Made by a program: the position numbers and the translations under genes | The notes under the pieces: generated by a model | Databases searched by the model: none | What the model was told of the DNA's origin: nothing | Seen by the model: the letters and a program-made list of their open reading frames with translations, nothing else | Part shown: one piece after another, positions 1 to 8,700 of the stretch | Numbering within the stretch: position 1 is the first letter of the stretch | Layout: each line of letters starts with the position of its first letter | Source of the DNA: UBA931 sp036825435 | GTDB lineage: Bacteria > Pseudomonadota > Gammaproteobacteria > Burkholderiales > Casimicrobiaceae | Direction of reading: 5' to 3' | Assembly: GCA_036825435.1 (NCBI GenBank) | Contig: DAISYG010000017.1 | Location: 1 to 31,491 of the forward strand | Length of the DNA stretch: 31,491 nt

Positions 1-13
1 GCTGCTTTAGGAT

Positions 14-35
14 ACCCCGCCCCTTGGGGCGGGGT
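14..35. terminator. Strong GC-rich hairpin at the end of the late operon
   Basis: A 10-bp perfect stem (ACCCCGCCCC pairs with GGGGCGGGGT) has a 2-nt centre, which is a CTTG loop in practice. On the plus strand it is followed by a loosely T-rich tail (TTGTTCATT); on the minus strand the tail is not T-rich. It best fits termination of a plus-strand gene lying left of the window and may also stop the leftward late transcript. Positions 36-158 hold no convincing gene. Confidence 0.6.
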
Positions 36-158
36 TGTTCATTCTGAGAACAATTGGCGCGCGAACTGGCGCGTTGCTGCGCAAGGGCTGCGGATACTCA
101 CGCTGCGCGTGGCAGATGAGCAATGCAGTGTACCATTTTCCCGACGGCTGTAAAATTG

Positions 159-422
159 TCAACGCTCAATACCCGCAATCAACGCCGAGCACTTCGCGCG
201 GCACAGCGCGGCGCGCTCAATGATTGCAATATCGTTTTCTACGATCTCGGAGCAGGTAACCGGCGACAAATCAGCGACGCTTGAAAAGTCGCACGCATTC
301 CGGCACGCTTCGACGATATAAGGGTCAATTGGCGCGCAGTAAGGTATGTATCGCACTGTTTCGGTAGTCGCGCAACTCGTCAGAAACAGGCAAATCGTCA
401 GCAATGGGAATATTCGTTTCAT
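159..422 (-). CDS. Rz1-like outer-membrane spanin lipoprotein
   Basis: This 87-aa protein begins with a lipoprotein signal: a basic start, a hydrophobic run and the lipobox Leu-Thr-Ser-Cys with the lipidated cysteine at residue 17. Its start lies inside the 3' end of the Rz-like gene in another frame (98-nt overlap), the classical Rz/Rz1 arrangement. In that family the lipoprotein sits in the outer membrane and joins the inner-membrane spanin to fuse the membranes in the last step of lysis. The mature part is not proline-rich as in lambda Rz1 and has several extra cysteines, so the assignment rests on signal, size and position. It is the last gene of the late operon. No strong ribosome binding site is visible, so translation is probably coupled to Rz. 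Confidence 0.8.
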   Translation of the reverse strand: MKRIFPLLTICLFLTSCATTETVRYIPYCAPIDPYIVEACRNACDFSSVADLSPVTCSEIVENDIAIIERAALCRAKCSALIAGIER

Positions 423-783
423 ACAGCGCGTCCATTAGGTTTTCGGCTATGTTGATATGGGCGGCGGCGCGATCGTCGCTCTGCGTTGATTCTGTGCGGT
501 CGCTTTTCAGAGCAACGCGCGCCTTTTTCAGCGCCTCATAATTCCGGCGCAATTCCGCAAACTCGCGTTCGATTCCGGCTGTTCGTGCAGCATCGGCGGC
601 GGCGACTTGCTTCTGCGTCTCTTGCGCTTCGACGACAGCGGCGGCGATAGCGGTTGACGTTTCGCTTTGTACTCGCAGCGTCTCAGTTTCGCACTTGTTC
701 GATGCGTAGCGATGTCCTGCCAAATATCCGCCAATTGTTCCGACGATCAGCGTTATAGACACAGCGATAATGATTTCTTTCAT
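325..783 (-). CDS. Rz-like inner-membrane spanin
   Basis: From the chosen ATG at 783 the protein is 152 aa. It has one N-terminal membrane helix (about residues 4-22, rich in Ile/Val/Gly) followed by a charged, Ala/Glu/Arg/Lys-rich coiled-coil region, as in Rz spanins anchored in the inner membrane and spanning the periplasm. The ATG overlaps the endolysin stop as ATGA and is preceded by GGGAGAGG about 7 nt upstream. A start six codons earlier is possible but lacks that ribosome binding site. The Rz1-like gene overlaps its 3' end, and endolysin and holin precede it, so this is a complete lysis cassette. Sequence similarity within Rz families is low; function is inferred from topology and order. 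Confidence 0.82.
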   Translation of the reverse strand: MKEIIIAVSITLIVGTIGGYLAGHRYASNKCETETLRVQSETSTAIAAAVVEAQETQKQVAAADAARTAGIEREFAELRRNYEALKKARVALKSDRTESTQSDDRAAAHINIAENLMDALYETNIPIADDLPVSDELRDYRNSAIHTLLRAN

Positions 784-1283
784 TGAGCCTCTCCCATACA
801 CATCGCGTATTCTTTCTCACGTCGCAGCGCGATACCGTAGCAATTGTTCGCGCGATTACGGCAATCCATCTTTACGCCACCTTTCGTGATGTACGTCCAG
901 CGTTTTATTTCAGCACACGCTCCGGCGTAATCGTGTGCATTGAGTTTTCTCACGAGCGTTGATGCGCAAAAAGCATTCTCGCCGACGTTATAAGCAAATG
1001 ATAAATAGGCATCATACTCGTGCTGAAAAAGCGGCACTTTGACGCAGCGCTTGATTGCGTCGCCGAATCGCGTTGTCTCTTTTGCGAAAAGCGCCATCGC
1101 TTCTTCGCGCGTGATCGTATCGCCAAGTTGCACGCCTGTTGTGTGCCCTGCGCCGATAGTCGGCACGCCTCCGCTATCGAGATACGCTTCTGTGCGCACA
1201 CCTTCTGCCGCTAATATCAACGCAGCGCCTGCGACGGAAAGAATAAAGCTTGCAACGCTCACGCGATTATTCGTTATCTTCAT
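780..1283 (-). CDS. GH24 lysozyme-like endolysin with signal-anchor-release helix
   Basis: This 167-aa muramidase belongs to the T4/P21 lysozyme family (glycoside hydrolase 24), which cleaves peptidoglycan. The catalytic triad is visible with the canonical E-x8-D-x5-T spacing: Glu27, Asp36 and Thr42 (AAEG, YLDSGG, PTIGAGH). Residues about 10-26 form a weakly hydrophobic Ala/Ser/Gly-containing helix directly before the catalytic Glu. This is the hallmark of SAR endolysins such as P21 R, which are exported by the host Sec system, tethered inactive and released when the membrane is depolarised. Several cysteines could take part in the disulfide control known in this group. It overlaps the holin end by 17 nt and shares ATGA with Rz. 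No strong ribosome binding site is seen. Confidence 0.9.
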   Translation of the reverse strand: MKITNNRVSVASFILSVAGAALILAAEGVRTEAYLDSGGVPTIGAGHTTGVQLGDTITREEAMALFAKETTRFGDAIKRCVKVPLFQHEYDAYLSFAYNVGENAFCASTLVRKLNAHDYAGACAEIKRWTYITKGGVKMDCRNRANNCYGIALRREKEYAMCMGEAQ

Positions 1284-1623
1284 GGCTGCACAGCTTTGAA
1301 AACAGTAGCTTGATTTTAACTCTTAGCCAGATGAAAAACTCTTTCACTTTCTCCCATGCACGCTTGCAAATATTTGGTTTCTTTTCGGGCAGGAACTGTG
1401 AATCAATATCCATCGGCAAGTCAGTTTGTGGCTTCTTCCGCGCTTGTAACCACGTTCGAAGATTGCCAATCGTCTCAAAAACTTTTGGCATCATGATAAA
1501 AAATTGAACGACAAAATAAACGATTGTAATCATCGCCAACCATTCGTTGAGCGTTAATCCGTAAACTGTCAACATGCCTGCGCCAACGCCAATTCGTGCT
1601 GCCTCTACTCTCCCATCAACCAT
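1267..1623 (-). CDS. Putative holin
   Basis: This 118-aa protein lies directly upstream of the SAR endolysin and spanins, the usual place for a holin. It has a short N-terminal segment, a long hydrophobic stretch at about residues 16-47 that can form one or two membrane helices, and a highly charged, Lys-rich C-terminal half typical of holin cytoplasmic tails. GGAG stands about 8-9 nt before the ATG. With a SAR endolysin the expected role is a pinholin-like timer that collapses membrane potential. I do not recognise the exact holin family; assignment is by topology and neighbourhood. Confidence 0.75.
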   Translation of the reverse strand: MVDGRVEAARIGVGAGMLTVYGLTLNEWLAMITIVYFVVQFFIMMPKVFETIGNLRTWLQARKKPQTDLPMDIDSQFLPEKKPNICKRAWEKVKEFFIWLRVKIKLLFSKLCSHEDNE

Positions 1624-1638
1624 GCTTTTGTCTCCTTG

Positions 1639-1869
1639 TCATATTTCAATATTCACGCCTTCCAACACCGGCGCTTTCCCTTCAATTTTTCCAGACCTTA
1701 TAAATACTCGATCACCTTCCATAATTTCTGCACCTGCGATCTGCACACGCACAACACCGCCGCCGAGCAATATCACCGTGGCAGTGTCGTCAATGTGTAT
1801 CGTGTCAACGTCTCCGATCAGCAGCGGGTCAGACGGCAATAGCGCCTCAAACTCTTTCCAAATGTTCAT
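1639..1869 (-). CDS. Small beta-rich protein at the tail/lysis junction, unknown
   Basis: A 76-aa protein with alternating hydrophobic and polar residues (segments around TVILLGGGVVRVQI and DRVFIRSGKIEG), suggesting a small all-beta fold. I do not recognise the family. Its ATG overlaps the stop of the preceding tail gene as ATGA, and it lies just upstream of the holin, so it is co-translated with the tail-tip genes. It could be a small tail-tip or baseplate component or a chaperone. No membrane segment or catalytic motif is apparent. Confidence 0.65.
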   Translation of the reverse strand: MNIWKEFEALLPSDPLLIGDVDTIHIDDTATVILLGGGVVRVQIAGAEIMEGDRVFIRSGKIEGKAPVLEGVNIEI

Positions 1870-3692
1870 GATGCGATGTGTCTTTCAACGCTGATCGTCT
1901 GACGCACGATCAACGAATCGGAAAACGTTGCGGACACCGCTGTCGAGCGAATCAATCCACGCCATCGCTTGCTTGGTTCGCCAGTCTCAAACAACATGCC
2001 AGGCGTTAGCAGTCCCGTCTGCAGCAACATCGGCATCGCCATCGTTACCAATTCTTGTTTGCCAGTGTTGCCCAAGATTGAGCGCCCGAGTTCGCGCGCT
2101 GCGTCGGCATGCGTTATCAACGCATTGGTTTGCATTTCCGCTTGTTCCGCGCCGTCCGAACCGTATACTTTGACGAGCGCAGTCACACCCGCATTGGTGC
2201 CTGAAACGTACACGCCGTTGTATGCTGGATACTCAAGCCAGCGCGCCGACAGCGTTTCGAGTATGTCGAGCGGTGCTTCAAAGTCCGGTGTCGCGCTTGC
2301 CCATTCCCACGGCAACGACGGATACTTGGATTTAACAAGCAGTTCTTTGTTATAGTGATGCGCGTTGACGTATGCTCCGACCGATTCCGCAATCTTCTGG
2401 ATCACTGACACCGGCGCGAGACTCTCATATGAGAACGCACCAGCAGGCACAAGCCAATCAGGTATTTGCCAATTGAGCGAAAAGCCAGTTATAAGGTCAG
2501 CGCGTATAAGCTCTTGCTCTGCAAGCTGCTGCGCGGTGAACGGCGCGACCGATGCGAATGATCGCGTCGGGGCGTAAGGTGTAGCAAGATATGCCGCGCG
2601 CGATTTTCCGGCAATCGTCACACTGTTGCTCGCAAACGCTTGCGACTTGTCGTATGACTCAACAATCATGATCCACACAACGCCATTGATCGTGATTTCA
2701 ATTTCCGTCACGCCGTTTTCTGTTGGTTCGACCAACGGCAATGCAGTGATCGGAATTGATGCAGACATGTCCCACGTCCACGACGACTCGTCGATTCTCA
2801 GATTAACGGACATTGCATCAATCGGCGTGCGATCAGGCAGCCGGACAATATTGACATCATTGCTCACGAAATAAACATCCTGAATTGGTATGTTGTAATC
2901 AGTACGCCAACACTCGCCGCCAAATACCAGCGGTAAGCTCGGTAACCACCGCAGCCCGTCGAACACCATCGGGCAACGGAAAACAAGATCGGGGTTGTAA
3001 ATCGGGTCATGCGGACTCGGCGGGGTCGGCGGCTCAAATGGTGACGTGCCGCGTGGTGGTTGCTGTGTCAACTCCCACGGGATGACGACTTGCCGAGGAC
3101 ACCAAATAGCGTCGTCAGAGTTTTCAGTCCACCGCTTAGTTAATTGCTGCGCTACGTCCCACGGCAAAACACACGTTGCACGTTTCGGCACGAGAAATAC
3201 AAACTTGACGCCTGTGAAAATACTAACCGGTTGTGCCTTGTCCCACGGTATTGCATTGCGTTCACGAGTACGCATCAACTCTTTATAACGTTCTCCCGTT
3301 GATGCGCGAAGTTGTTGTGCATTGTCCCATGCGATAGTGGTTCGAGAGCGATGACGCTCAAAACCGCCCCATACAATCAACGTCTCGTCGTAATCAGGTT
3401 TCCCCTTCTGCCATTCATCAGAGCATTGTGTGTATTGAACGCCGGACGTTTCCCACGGTATTGACACCTGATCTGCCGCTTCTTCCGCTTCCGCCCACGA
3501 CAGCCCCGCATATCCGTTGAGCGTTCGCAACACAGCGTTGTCGTACTTTGCAACGATGCGCAGTGTCGGCAGTGGCAACGTTGCGCGAAACTGTCCGGTA
3601 AAGTCTGATGCGACATCATCCGCTCCAAATATCAGCGGTAGATCGAGCGGATTCTTCGCTGTAATCGTCCGCGAAAACGTTAATGTGACCAA
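1866..3692 (-). CDS. Tail hub-like protein with aromatic 14-residue repeats
   Basis: A 608-aa structural protein near the distal end of the tail operon. Residues 66-206 show an aromatic residue every 14 positions (Trp66, 80, 94, 108, 122, Tyr136, Trp150, Phe164, Trp178, Trp206), often as Ile/Leu-Pro-Trp-Asp/Glu followed by Ala-Gln. A proline-rich linker (about 212-232) and a second LPLVFGG motif follow, echoing LPLIFGA near the N terminus. The C-terminal half (from about 285) is beta-rich and resembles siphophage tail-hub or baseplate proteins in size and position; I cannot name a family. The first usable start is TTG at 3692, just after the upstream stop, with an AGAG-type ribosome binding site only. 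Function is inferred from context. Confidence 0.75.
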   Translation of the reverse strand: MVTLTFSRTITAKNPLDLPLIFGADDVASDFTGQFRATLPLPTLRIVAKYDNAVLRTLNGYAGLSWAEAEEAADQVSIPWETSGVQYTQCSDEWQKGKPDYDETLIVWGGFERHRSRTTIAWDNAQQLRASTGERYKELMRTRERNAIPWDKAQPVSIFTGVKFVFLVPKRATCVLPWDVAQQLTKRWTENSDDAIWCPRQVVIPWELTQQPPRGTSPFEPPTPPSPHDPIYNPDLVFRCPMVFDGLRWLPSLPLVFGGECWRTDYNIPIQDVYFVSNDVNIVRLPDRTPIDAMSVNLRIDESSWTWDMSASIPITALPLVEPTENGVTEIEITINGVVWIMIVESYDKSQAFASNSVTIAGKSRAAYLATPYAPTRSFASVAPFTAQQLAEQELIRADLITGFSLNWQIPDWLVPAGAFSYESLAPVSVIQKIAESVGAYVNAHHYNKELLVKSKYPSLPWEWASATPDFEAPLDILETLSARWLEYPAYNGVYVSGTNAGVTALVKVYGSDGAEQAEMQTNALITHADAARELGRSILGNTGKQELVTMAMPMLLQTGLLTPGMLFETGEPSKRWRGLIRSTAVSATFSDSLIVRQTISVERHIAS

Positions 3693-3702
3693 TGTCCACG
3701 CT

Positions 3703-4101
3703 CTACTCTGTTAATTCTGCGAGAGTTATCGATACCGATCCGCCAGCTAATAATTCAACAGACGATAATTCAATCTCCGCACCGCTCCCCGTTACGCCGA
3801 CATCGACATCTGCAACCCACATTGATGCACCGTTCGTTATTCTTGCCCATGTCGCCGTTGCTGATGCAAGCGCAATCGTTTCGTCTGGTCTGCGGAAATA
3901 TAGAACGCCGTTTTCCAGCACATCGGTTGACGGTTTTTTGAATTCAATTTGCGCCAGTAGTCGCTGCGTAGTCACAGGCATTCCAGCATCTGGGCGCGGC
4001 GCGGAATAGATCAGCAGCAACCCCTGTGTCGCAGCATTGTCAACCGCGTTTGCGACGACTTGCAGGCGCGACATGCGCACAGCTTCCGATAATTCGATCA
4101 T
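3703..4101 (-). CDS. Small tail-tip structural protein, unknown
   Basis: A 132-aa protein starting with an ATG that overlaps the preceding stop as ATGA. The sequence is Ala/Val/Ser-rich and beta-prone (about residues 77-130), with segments such as LLIYSAPRPDAG and YFRRPDETIA. No family is recognised. It lies between the transthyretin-like protein and the hub-like protein in a tightly packed tail-tip operon, so a minor virion component is likely. Confidence 0.65.
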   Translation of the reverse strand: MIELSEAVRMSRLQVVANAVDNAATQGLLLIYSAPRPDAGMPVTTQRLLAQIEFKKPSTDVLENGVLYFRRPDETIALASATATWARITNGASMWVADVDVGVTGSGAEIELSSVELLAGGSVSITLAELTE

Positions 4102-4514
4102 GGATATTCAACTTCTTCCGCAGCAGTATAATCAGCGATTACACCTTCCCAGTCACGCAAATGATCATGTGCGTTGAGGACATATAACCGCGTTGTATCG
4201 AGTTTGTCGAATTGATATTGCCCATTTTCGTCAGAAAAGCATTCGGCGACCAACAACGCAGAATGAAAATCAAACAAACGCACGCGGCGATGCGGCATCA
4301 GTGTTCCGTTCTTGTCTTTCGTGACGCCACGAATTTGTCCGTTGCCGTAAAACTCAGTTTTTATCCCGCCGATTATTACAGCGTTTTTCAGAGCGGAGGC
4401 GTACCTTTCCAAATAAAATCCAGAGTTTGTTAAATCGACAAAATGCGGAGCGCCAAAATTCTGAGATGGTGTTGAGCGTATTACTCCGATAAAAGCGCGT
4501 GGCACATAATCCAT
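4098..4514 (-). CDS. Tail protein with carboxypeptidase-regulatory (transthyretin-like) domain
   Basis: A 138-aa protein. Residues about 57-115 match the pattern of the carboxypeptidase regulatory-like/transthyretin-like beta-sandwich: a GxV-x-D-x-x-G start, a PxRRVRLF strand, then SDENGQYQFDKL (the D-x-x-G-x-Y-x-F signature) and a final RLYVLNAHD strand. Such domains occur in phage tail-tip proteins and usually decorate or anchor the adhesin. It lies directly downstream of the putative receptor-binding protein, which fits an attachment or decoration role. There is no catalytic motif. Confidence 0.7.
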   Translation of the reverse strand: MDYVPRAFIGVIRSTPSQNFGAPHFVDLTNSGFYLERYASALKNAVIIGGIKTEFYGNGQIRGVTKDKNGTLMPHRRVRLFDFHSALLVAECFSDENGQYQFDKLDTTRLYVLNAHDHLRDWEGVIADYTAAEEVEYP

Positions 4515-4517
4515 TAT

Positions 4518-5702
4518 TTAATCCCACTCTCCATCAATATCGATACAAACTGCAGAAAAAGATGAAGCTGTTTGTGTGTGCCCCTTTATCGCAAGTAGTT
4601 TTTTTGAAACTCCATTGATTATAAATCCATCGTAAACAGTAGGTATTTCTGCTGGAATACCATGTAATGGAAAATAGTAGCCCGGTACTCGACCGCGTAA
4701 AGTTGCTGGAGATTTGTCCCATATCATTGCTGGCATAACGAAAACACCGTTATCCGATTGGTTGGGAAAAGTAATTTGCGATGAAGCAGAAGTCAGCTGA
4801 ACAGATGATAATCCTCCAGTAGTGAATGCAGAGAATACAGAACCGCCAACTTGAGAAAATGATCGAGCAGTGATAATTCCATTACTTGTGGTTGATGTTA
4901 CACAAAGACCAATGTCGTTATCTGTGCCAATATATGCTTGTGGACTATTTGAGCTTGTTCCTAATTGGTAATATCCAGCAACAACAGAACTATATGAATC
5001 GCCGGACTTGAAAGGTATTACATCACCAAAGAAATATGGCGAATAACATGTACTGTTGCTCAATAATGACCAACAAACAAACAAATAAAATCTTTTTTCA
5101 TCGCCAACAATAATCCAACTCCGAGCAGTAGCTGATACGTCAGCTGACTTGCGCCAATAAACTTGCGACACGCCAGTTGTAGTATCAATGTCTGTCATCC
5201 GCTCGCACATCTGCACAGATGCAGATGTGGTCAAGTATCCGTTTGCTGCTGTGCCGCCTGAAATTGACGTTTCATCTACGCGCAAATACATCTTGTTGCT
5301 AGATTCTTCGAGCGATCGATACGCCGCTTTATTATCTCCGGTAAACGGAGACTCCCACCCGAGCGGGGCAACGCGTGCGATGATTGTTCCTCCTGCTGGT
5401 GTTGCAGGTTCACCTTCAATGTCGTAATCAAACGTATTGGTTGTGCAATTTTTAATCCGCCAATCACCGTTGTACGCATCTACTGTTGCGCCTTCTATCC
5501 TGATCGTATCGCCGTCACGATATCCGTGTCCGGACGCGACAGTCACCGTTGCAACATCGTCGGTGCGAATGATCGACGAAACCGTGTTGAGATTGAAGCC
5601 TGTTATCAAGCAAGCGTTCAGCACTGAAATCAGCGAACCGGCTTGCCCTGTGATTGACGGCGCGCCCGTTTGATTGCTCTGGAAAAATTTAACTTGACTC
5701 AT
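4518..5702 (-). CDS. Putative receptor-binding/tail adhesin, mosaic composition
   Basis: A 394-aa protein overlapping the upstream large tail gene as ATGA. The N-terminal third (about 1-165) begins MSQVKFFQSNQTGAPS and has a beta-rich segment at about 56-105 (GYRDGDTIRIEG ... YNGDWRI) like small beta domains of tail proteins. From about residue 170 the DNA becomes AT-rich: four hand-counted 60-base lines within 4561-5100 have 84 G+C of 240 (35%), against 35 of 60 in a line at 5941. That half is Ser/Thr/Tyr-rich and reads like a host-recognition domain. Conserved attachment end plus foreign distal end is typical of phage adhesins. The target is unknown and the role is inferred. Confidence 0.65.
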   Translation of the reverse strand: MSQVKFFQSNQTGAPSITGQAGSLISVLNACLITGFNLNTVSSIIRTDDVATVTVASGHGYRDGDTIRIEGATVDAYNGDWRIKNCTTNTFDYDIEGEPATPAGGTIIARVAPLGWESPFTGDNKAAYRSLEESSNKMYLRVDETSISGGTAANGYLTTSASVQMCERMTDIDTTTGVSQVYWRKSADVSATARSWIIVGDEKRFYLFVCWSLLSNSTCYSPYFFGDVIPFKSGDSYSSVVAGYYQLGTSSNSPQAYIGTDNDIGLCVTSTTSNGIITARSFSQVGGSVFSAFTTGGLSSVQLTSASSQITFPNQSDNGVFVMPAMIWDKSPATLRGRVPGYYFPLHGIPAEIPTVYDGFIINGVSKKLLAIKGHTQTASSFSAVCIDIDGEWD

Positions 5703-8700
5703 CGGTCAACGTCTCCTCTTATTTGTACTCTGAATGAATCGTGGTCTTCTGTCGCCTGACCCTGCAATACAGTTCGAGCAAGCCACAGCGGATAATTTGC
5801 ACCGGCGGTATTGAATCGCAACACGTTGCCGGTCGCCCACCCGGAACCCCAACCGAGAGCTTTCAACTCGAAATACGGCACTTCCATCTCTGGATTAATA
5901 GGCATTAGATCGGTGTTGATATTGCCAGTAGCAATTTGCCCGACCGTCTCACCGACAACGCGAAACTCTGTCGCGCTGGTGAAGATCATTGCCCAACGTT
6001 CTTCGATGCTTCCGCGATTCGTGACAGCAACCGGATATAAGGTGTTGTTGTACTGCGCTAGTATTTCATTGCCCTGTCGTTCGTCAGACCACGACCCCGT
6101 CCACGTCTGCTGCGAAAACATCGTGTGCTGCCGTGATTGCAGATCGCCGACAATCAAAGCGGATGAAACATAAGAGCCAACAGGGTAATCGTGCGTGATC
6201 GAGCGAGTCACGCTCAATACGCCGTTGATCTGCACGTCGGAAATCAACCCCATATCTTCTACACGGTGCTCGGCGCGCAACGGCTGAACAAATCCAGAAA
6301 GATCAAGCGGTGTCGCAAGCGTGACTATTCCCGCATCAAGATCAACCGTGTATTGATCGTCAGGTAATTCCTTATTGTCAGCATCAAACACTTTCAACAA
6401 CGACAAGCGAACACGACCGACGTCAAGCGTATATCCCGCCGATACAGGGTTCGGAAACGCTTCCGATTGTGTGTTGTGCAGCACGACAACATCACCGATG
6501 CGATAGATAGGCACGCGCCCATCTTGCGGCAAGCGGACTGGATCAAGCCCTAATATGTCCGCTGACAACGGAATGTACGTTTGCACAACGGCGTTGTAGC
6601 GTATCGTGTCAGCGTACACCGGCGCAGGCTTGAAGATGTTGCCGTTGAGATCGACTTTGTTCGCGTCGTACCAAAATTCCCCCTCATTGCCAGCAGCAGG
6701 TACGAGCTTTCCGAATTGCAGCGTGACGATACCCGTTTGCACATCGATGCTGCCGCTCATGTCGTCTGTCAATATCGAGCCGTCAGCATTCGCTGTGGCA
6801 TACACCGTGCCGCCTGTAATCGGCGACATGCGAATTTGAAAACTCCCAGCGCGAATCGGCGCACCCGGTACGCGGAAATACACTTCCGGAACGGGTTGCC
6901 CAGACAACTCAGTGAGCAACGAATCAAGCGTTACTGTACTTGTTCCGGATGGTTGCCACGACGTAATGATTGCTTCTCCGCTGGCGTAGCTTACTGAGCC
7001 TGCAAGCGTTCCGGAGCCATTCGACGCATCGACATCGCAATACAGTGAGCCGAGCCGATCAATGTAGGTTTTGCCGCCAAGGCGGAAGCGCACAGATCCC
7101 GAAATTATCGCTTCCGCGTATTGATCAGTAAGATCAATTGCAAGGTTCGTCGTCGATACTGTTTCGGTAGCCGTGTTTTCTGCACCCGATGAACGGTAGC
7201 GCACGATGATATAGCCGCTGCCGTCAGTCGGTAGAGCGGCGTACAGCAGGTAATACATCCACGCCAGCAATGTTGCGCTTCCGCTTCCATACGCCGCAAT
7301 AGGCACAGCGGCGAACGCAGCAGGCTCCATTTCAATAGTGCCGTTGGCGTAATCAATCGTTCCTCTGTTAATTGTGTGTGCGCCTGCTGCACCGATCAAT
7401 GTCCAGCCTACACCGTCGCCATCAAACTCGCCGTCTTTGTCATGCACCCGCGCGATAGTCGCATAAGGTTGCGCAATGTCGTATTCAGGCGGCAGACCAG
7501 TCCGATCAACGATGGTCATGTTGTATTCAGCCTCGATGCTGCCGGGCAGGATGTTGCTATTTGAAAGCGTGAGGTCAACAAGACCAAGCGCGTTGACGAA
7601 CGGTGCATCAAAGCGCTCCTCGATTGGATTGCCGTATGAATATTCGATGGTGTACTGCGCACCGCCAGCGGGCAGGATATTAGGCGTCAAGATGATTTCA
7701 CCGCGCGCGTAATGTATTGTTCCCGTTGCATCTCCGATGATGTTTCCTTTTCCGTCGTCGGTCGCAGTTTTTGTATTCGCGCCATCAGTCCATGTGACCG
7801 TCAGAGAATTAGGCGACACGCCGGCATTCGCGGTTGTATGCTTGATCGACGGTGATTTAACAGTGGTGCCAGAACGATTGAAATAACTACTGTTGACGCC
7901 CCATGCGAATAAAACTTCGGTGTTGGCGTCAGGCAGCGCGCCGGTAGTGACGATCACAGTCCCCGTCTCGTAGTTGATCGTGCCAGAACCATATGCCGAA
8001 TCCGCACCGCGCAATGCGCCGCTGCCGTCATCGCGTAGGTCGTACCATTTCCCCTGCGCCATGAAAGAGACCATCGTGCTGCCCGGCATCGGTGTCGGCA
8101 CCAGTGTCGCTGTGTAAACGTATCCGCGCCCTTCAGGCGGTACGGGGATTGAATAGGTGTTTGCCACGCGCGTCGGTTGCGCCGCTGGGTGAAAGCGTAC
8201 AGTCTTGGTGCCGCCGTATGTTGGCGACGCAGAGCCAAAAGTCAGCAATCCACGCCCGTAATCAATCGTGCCAACGACAATGCCGCCCGATATGAGTTGC
8301 CCTCCGTCGTCAGTGATTTCGCCTCCTGAAAGCACGATTTGCAGCGTGCCGGGCAAGCAACCATTGCCGAGGTGCAGGTTAAGCGCCGCGCCTATAGTTG
8401 CCGCCGTTGTAAACGATATTTCACCGGTCGAGGAATCAATCACCGGCGTTGCTTCGCCTGCGGCGGTGAGGTCAACAAGTGCAGTTTCCGATTGCGCTGA
8501 CGGGATCAGTTGCCCATAGATCGATTCTACCTGCACGCGCATGTCGCCAAGTTGAGCCTCGGCGGTTGTTGGCTTGATGCCGTAATACTGCGCAGCGTCT
8601 GCAACCATCGTATCCCGTACAACAGCCTGCGCGGCAACATCATCAAATGGCGATGGTGGCGGCCCGATGAAGTCGTATCGCAGCGGATCGGAAATTTCAC

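Noticed and set aside
35..223. Plus-strand 62-codon frame at the left end
   Set aside because: No ribosome binding site, composition without protein character, overlaps the Rz1-like gene antisense and starts inside the terminator region.
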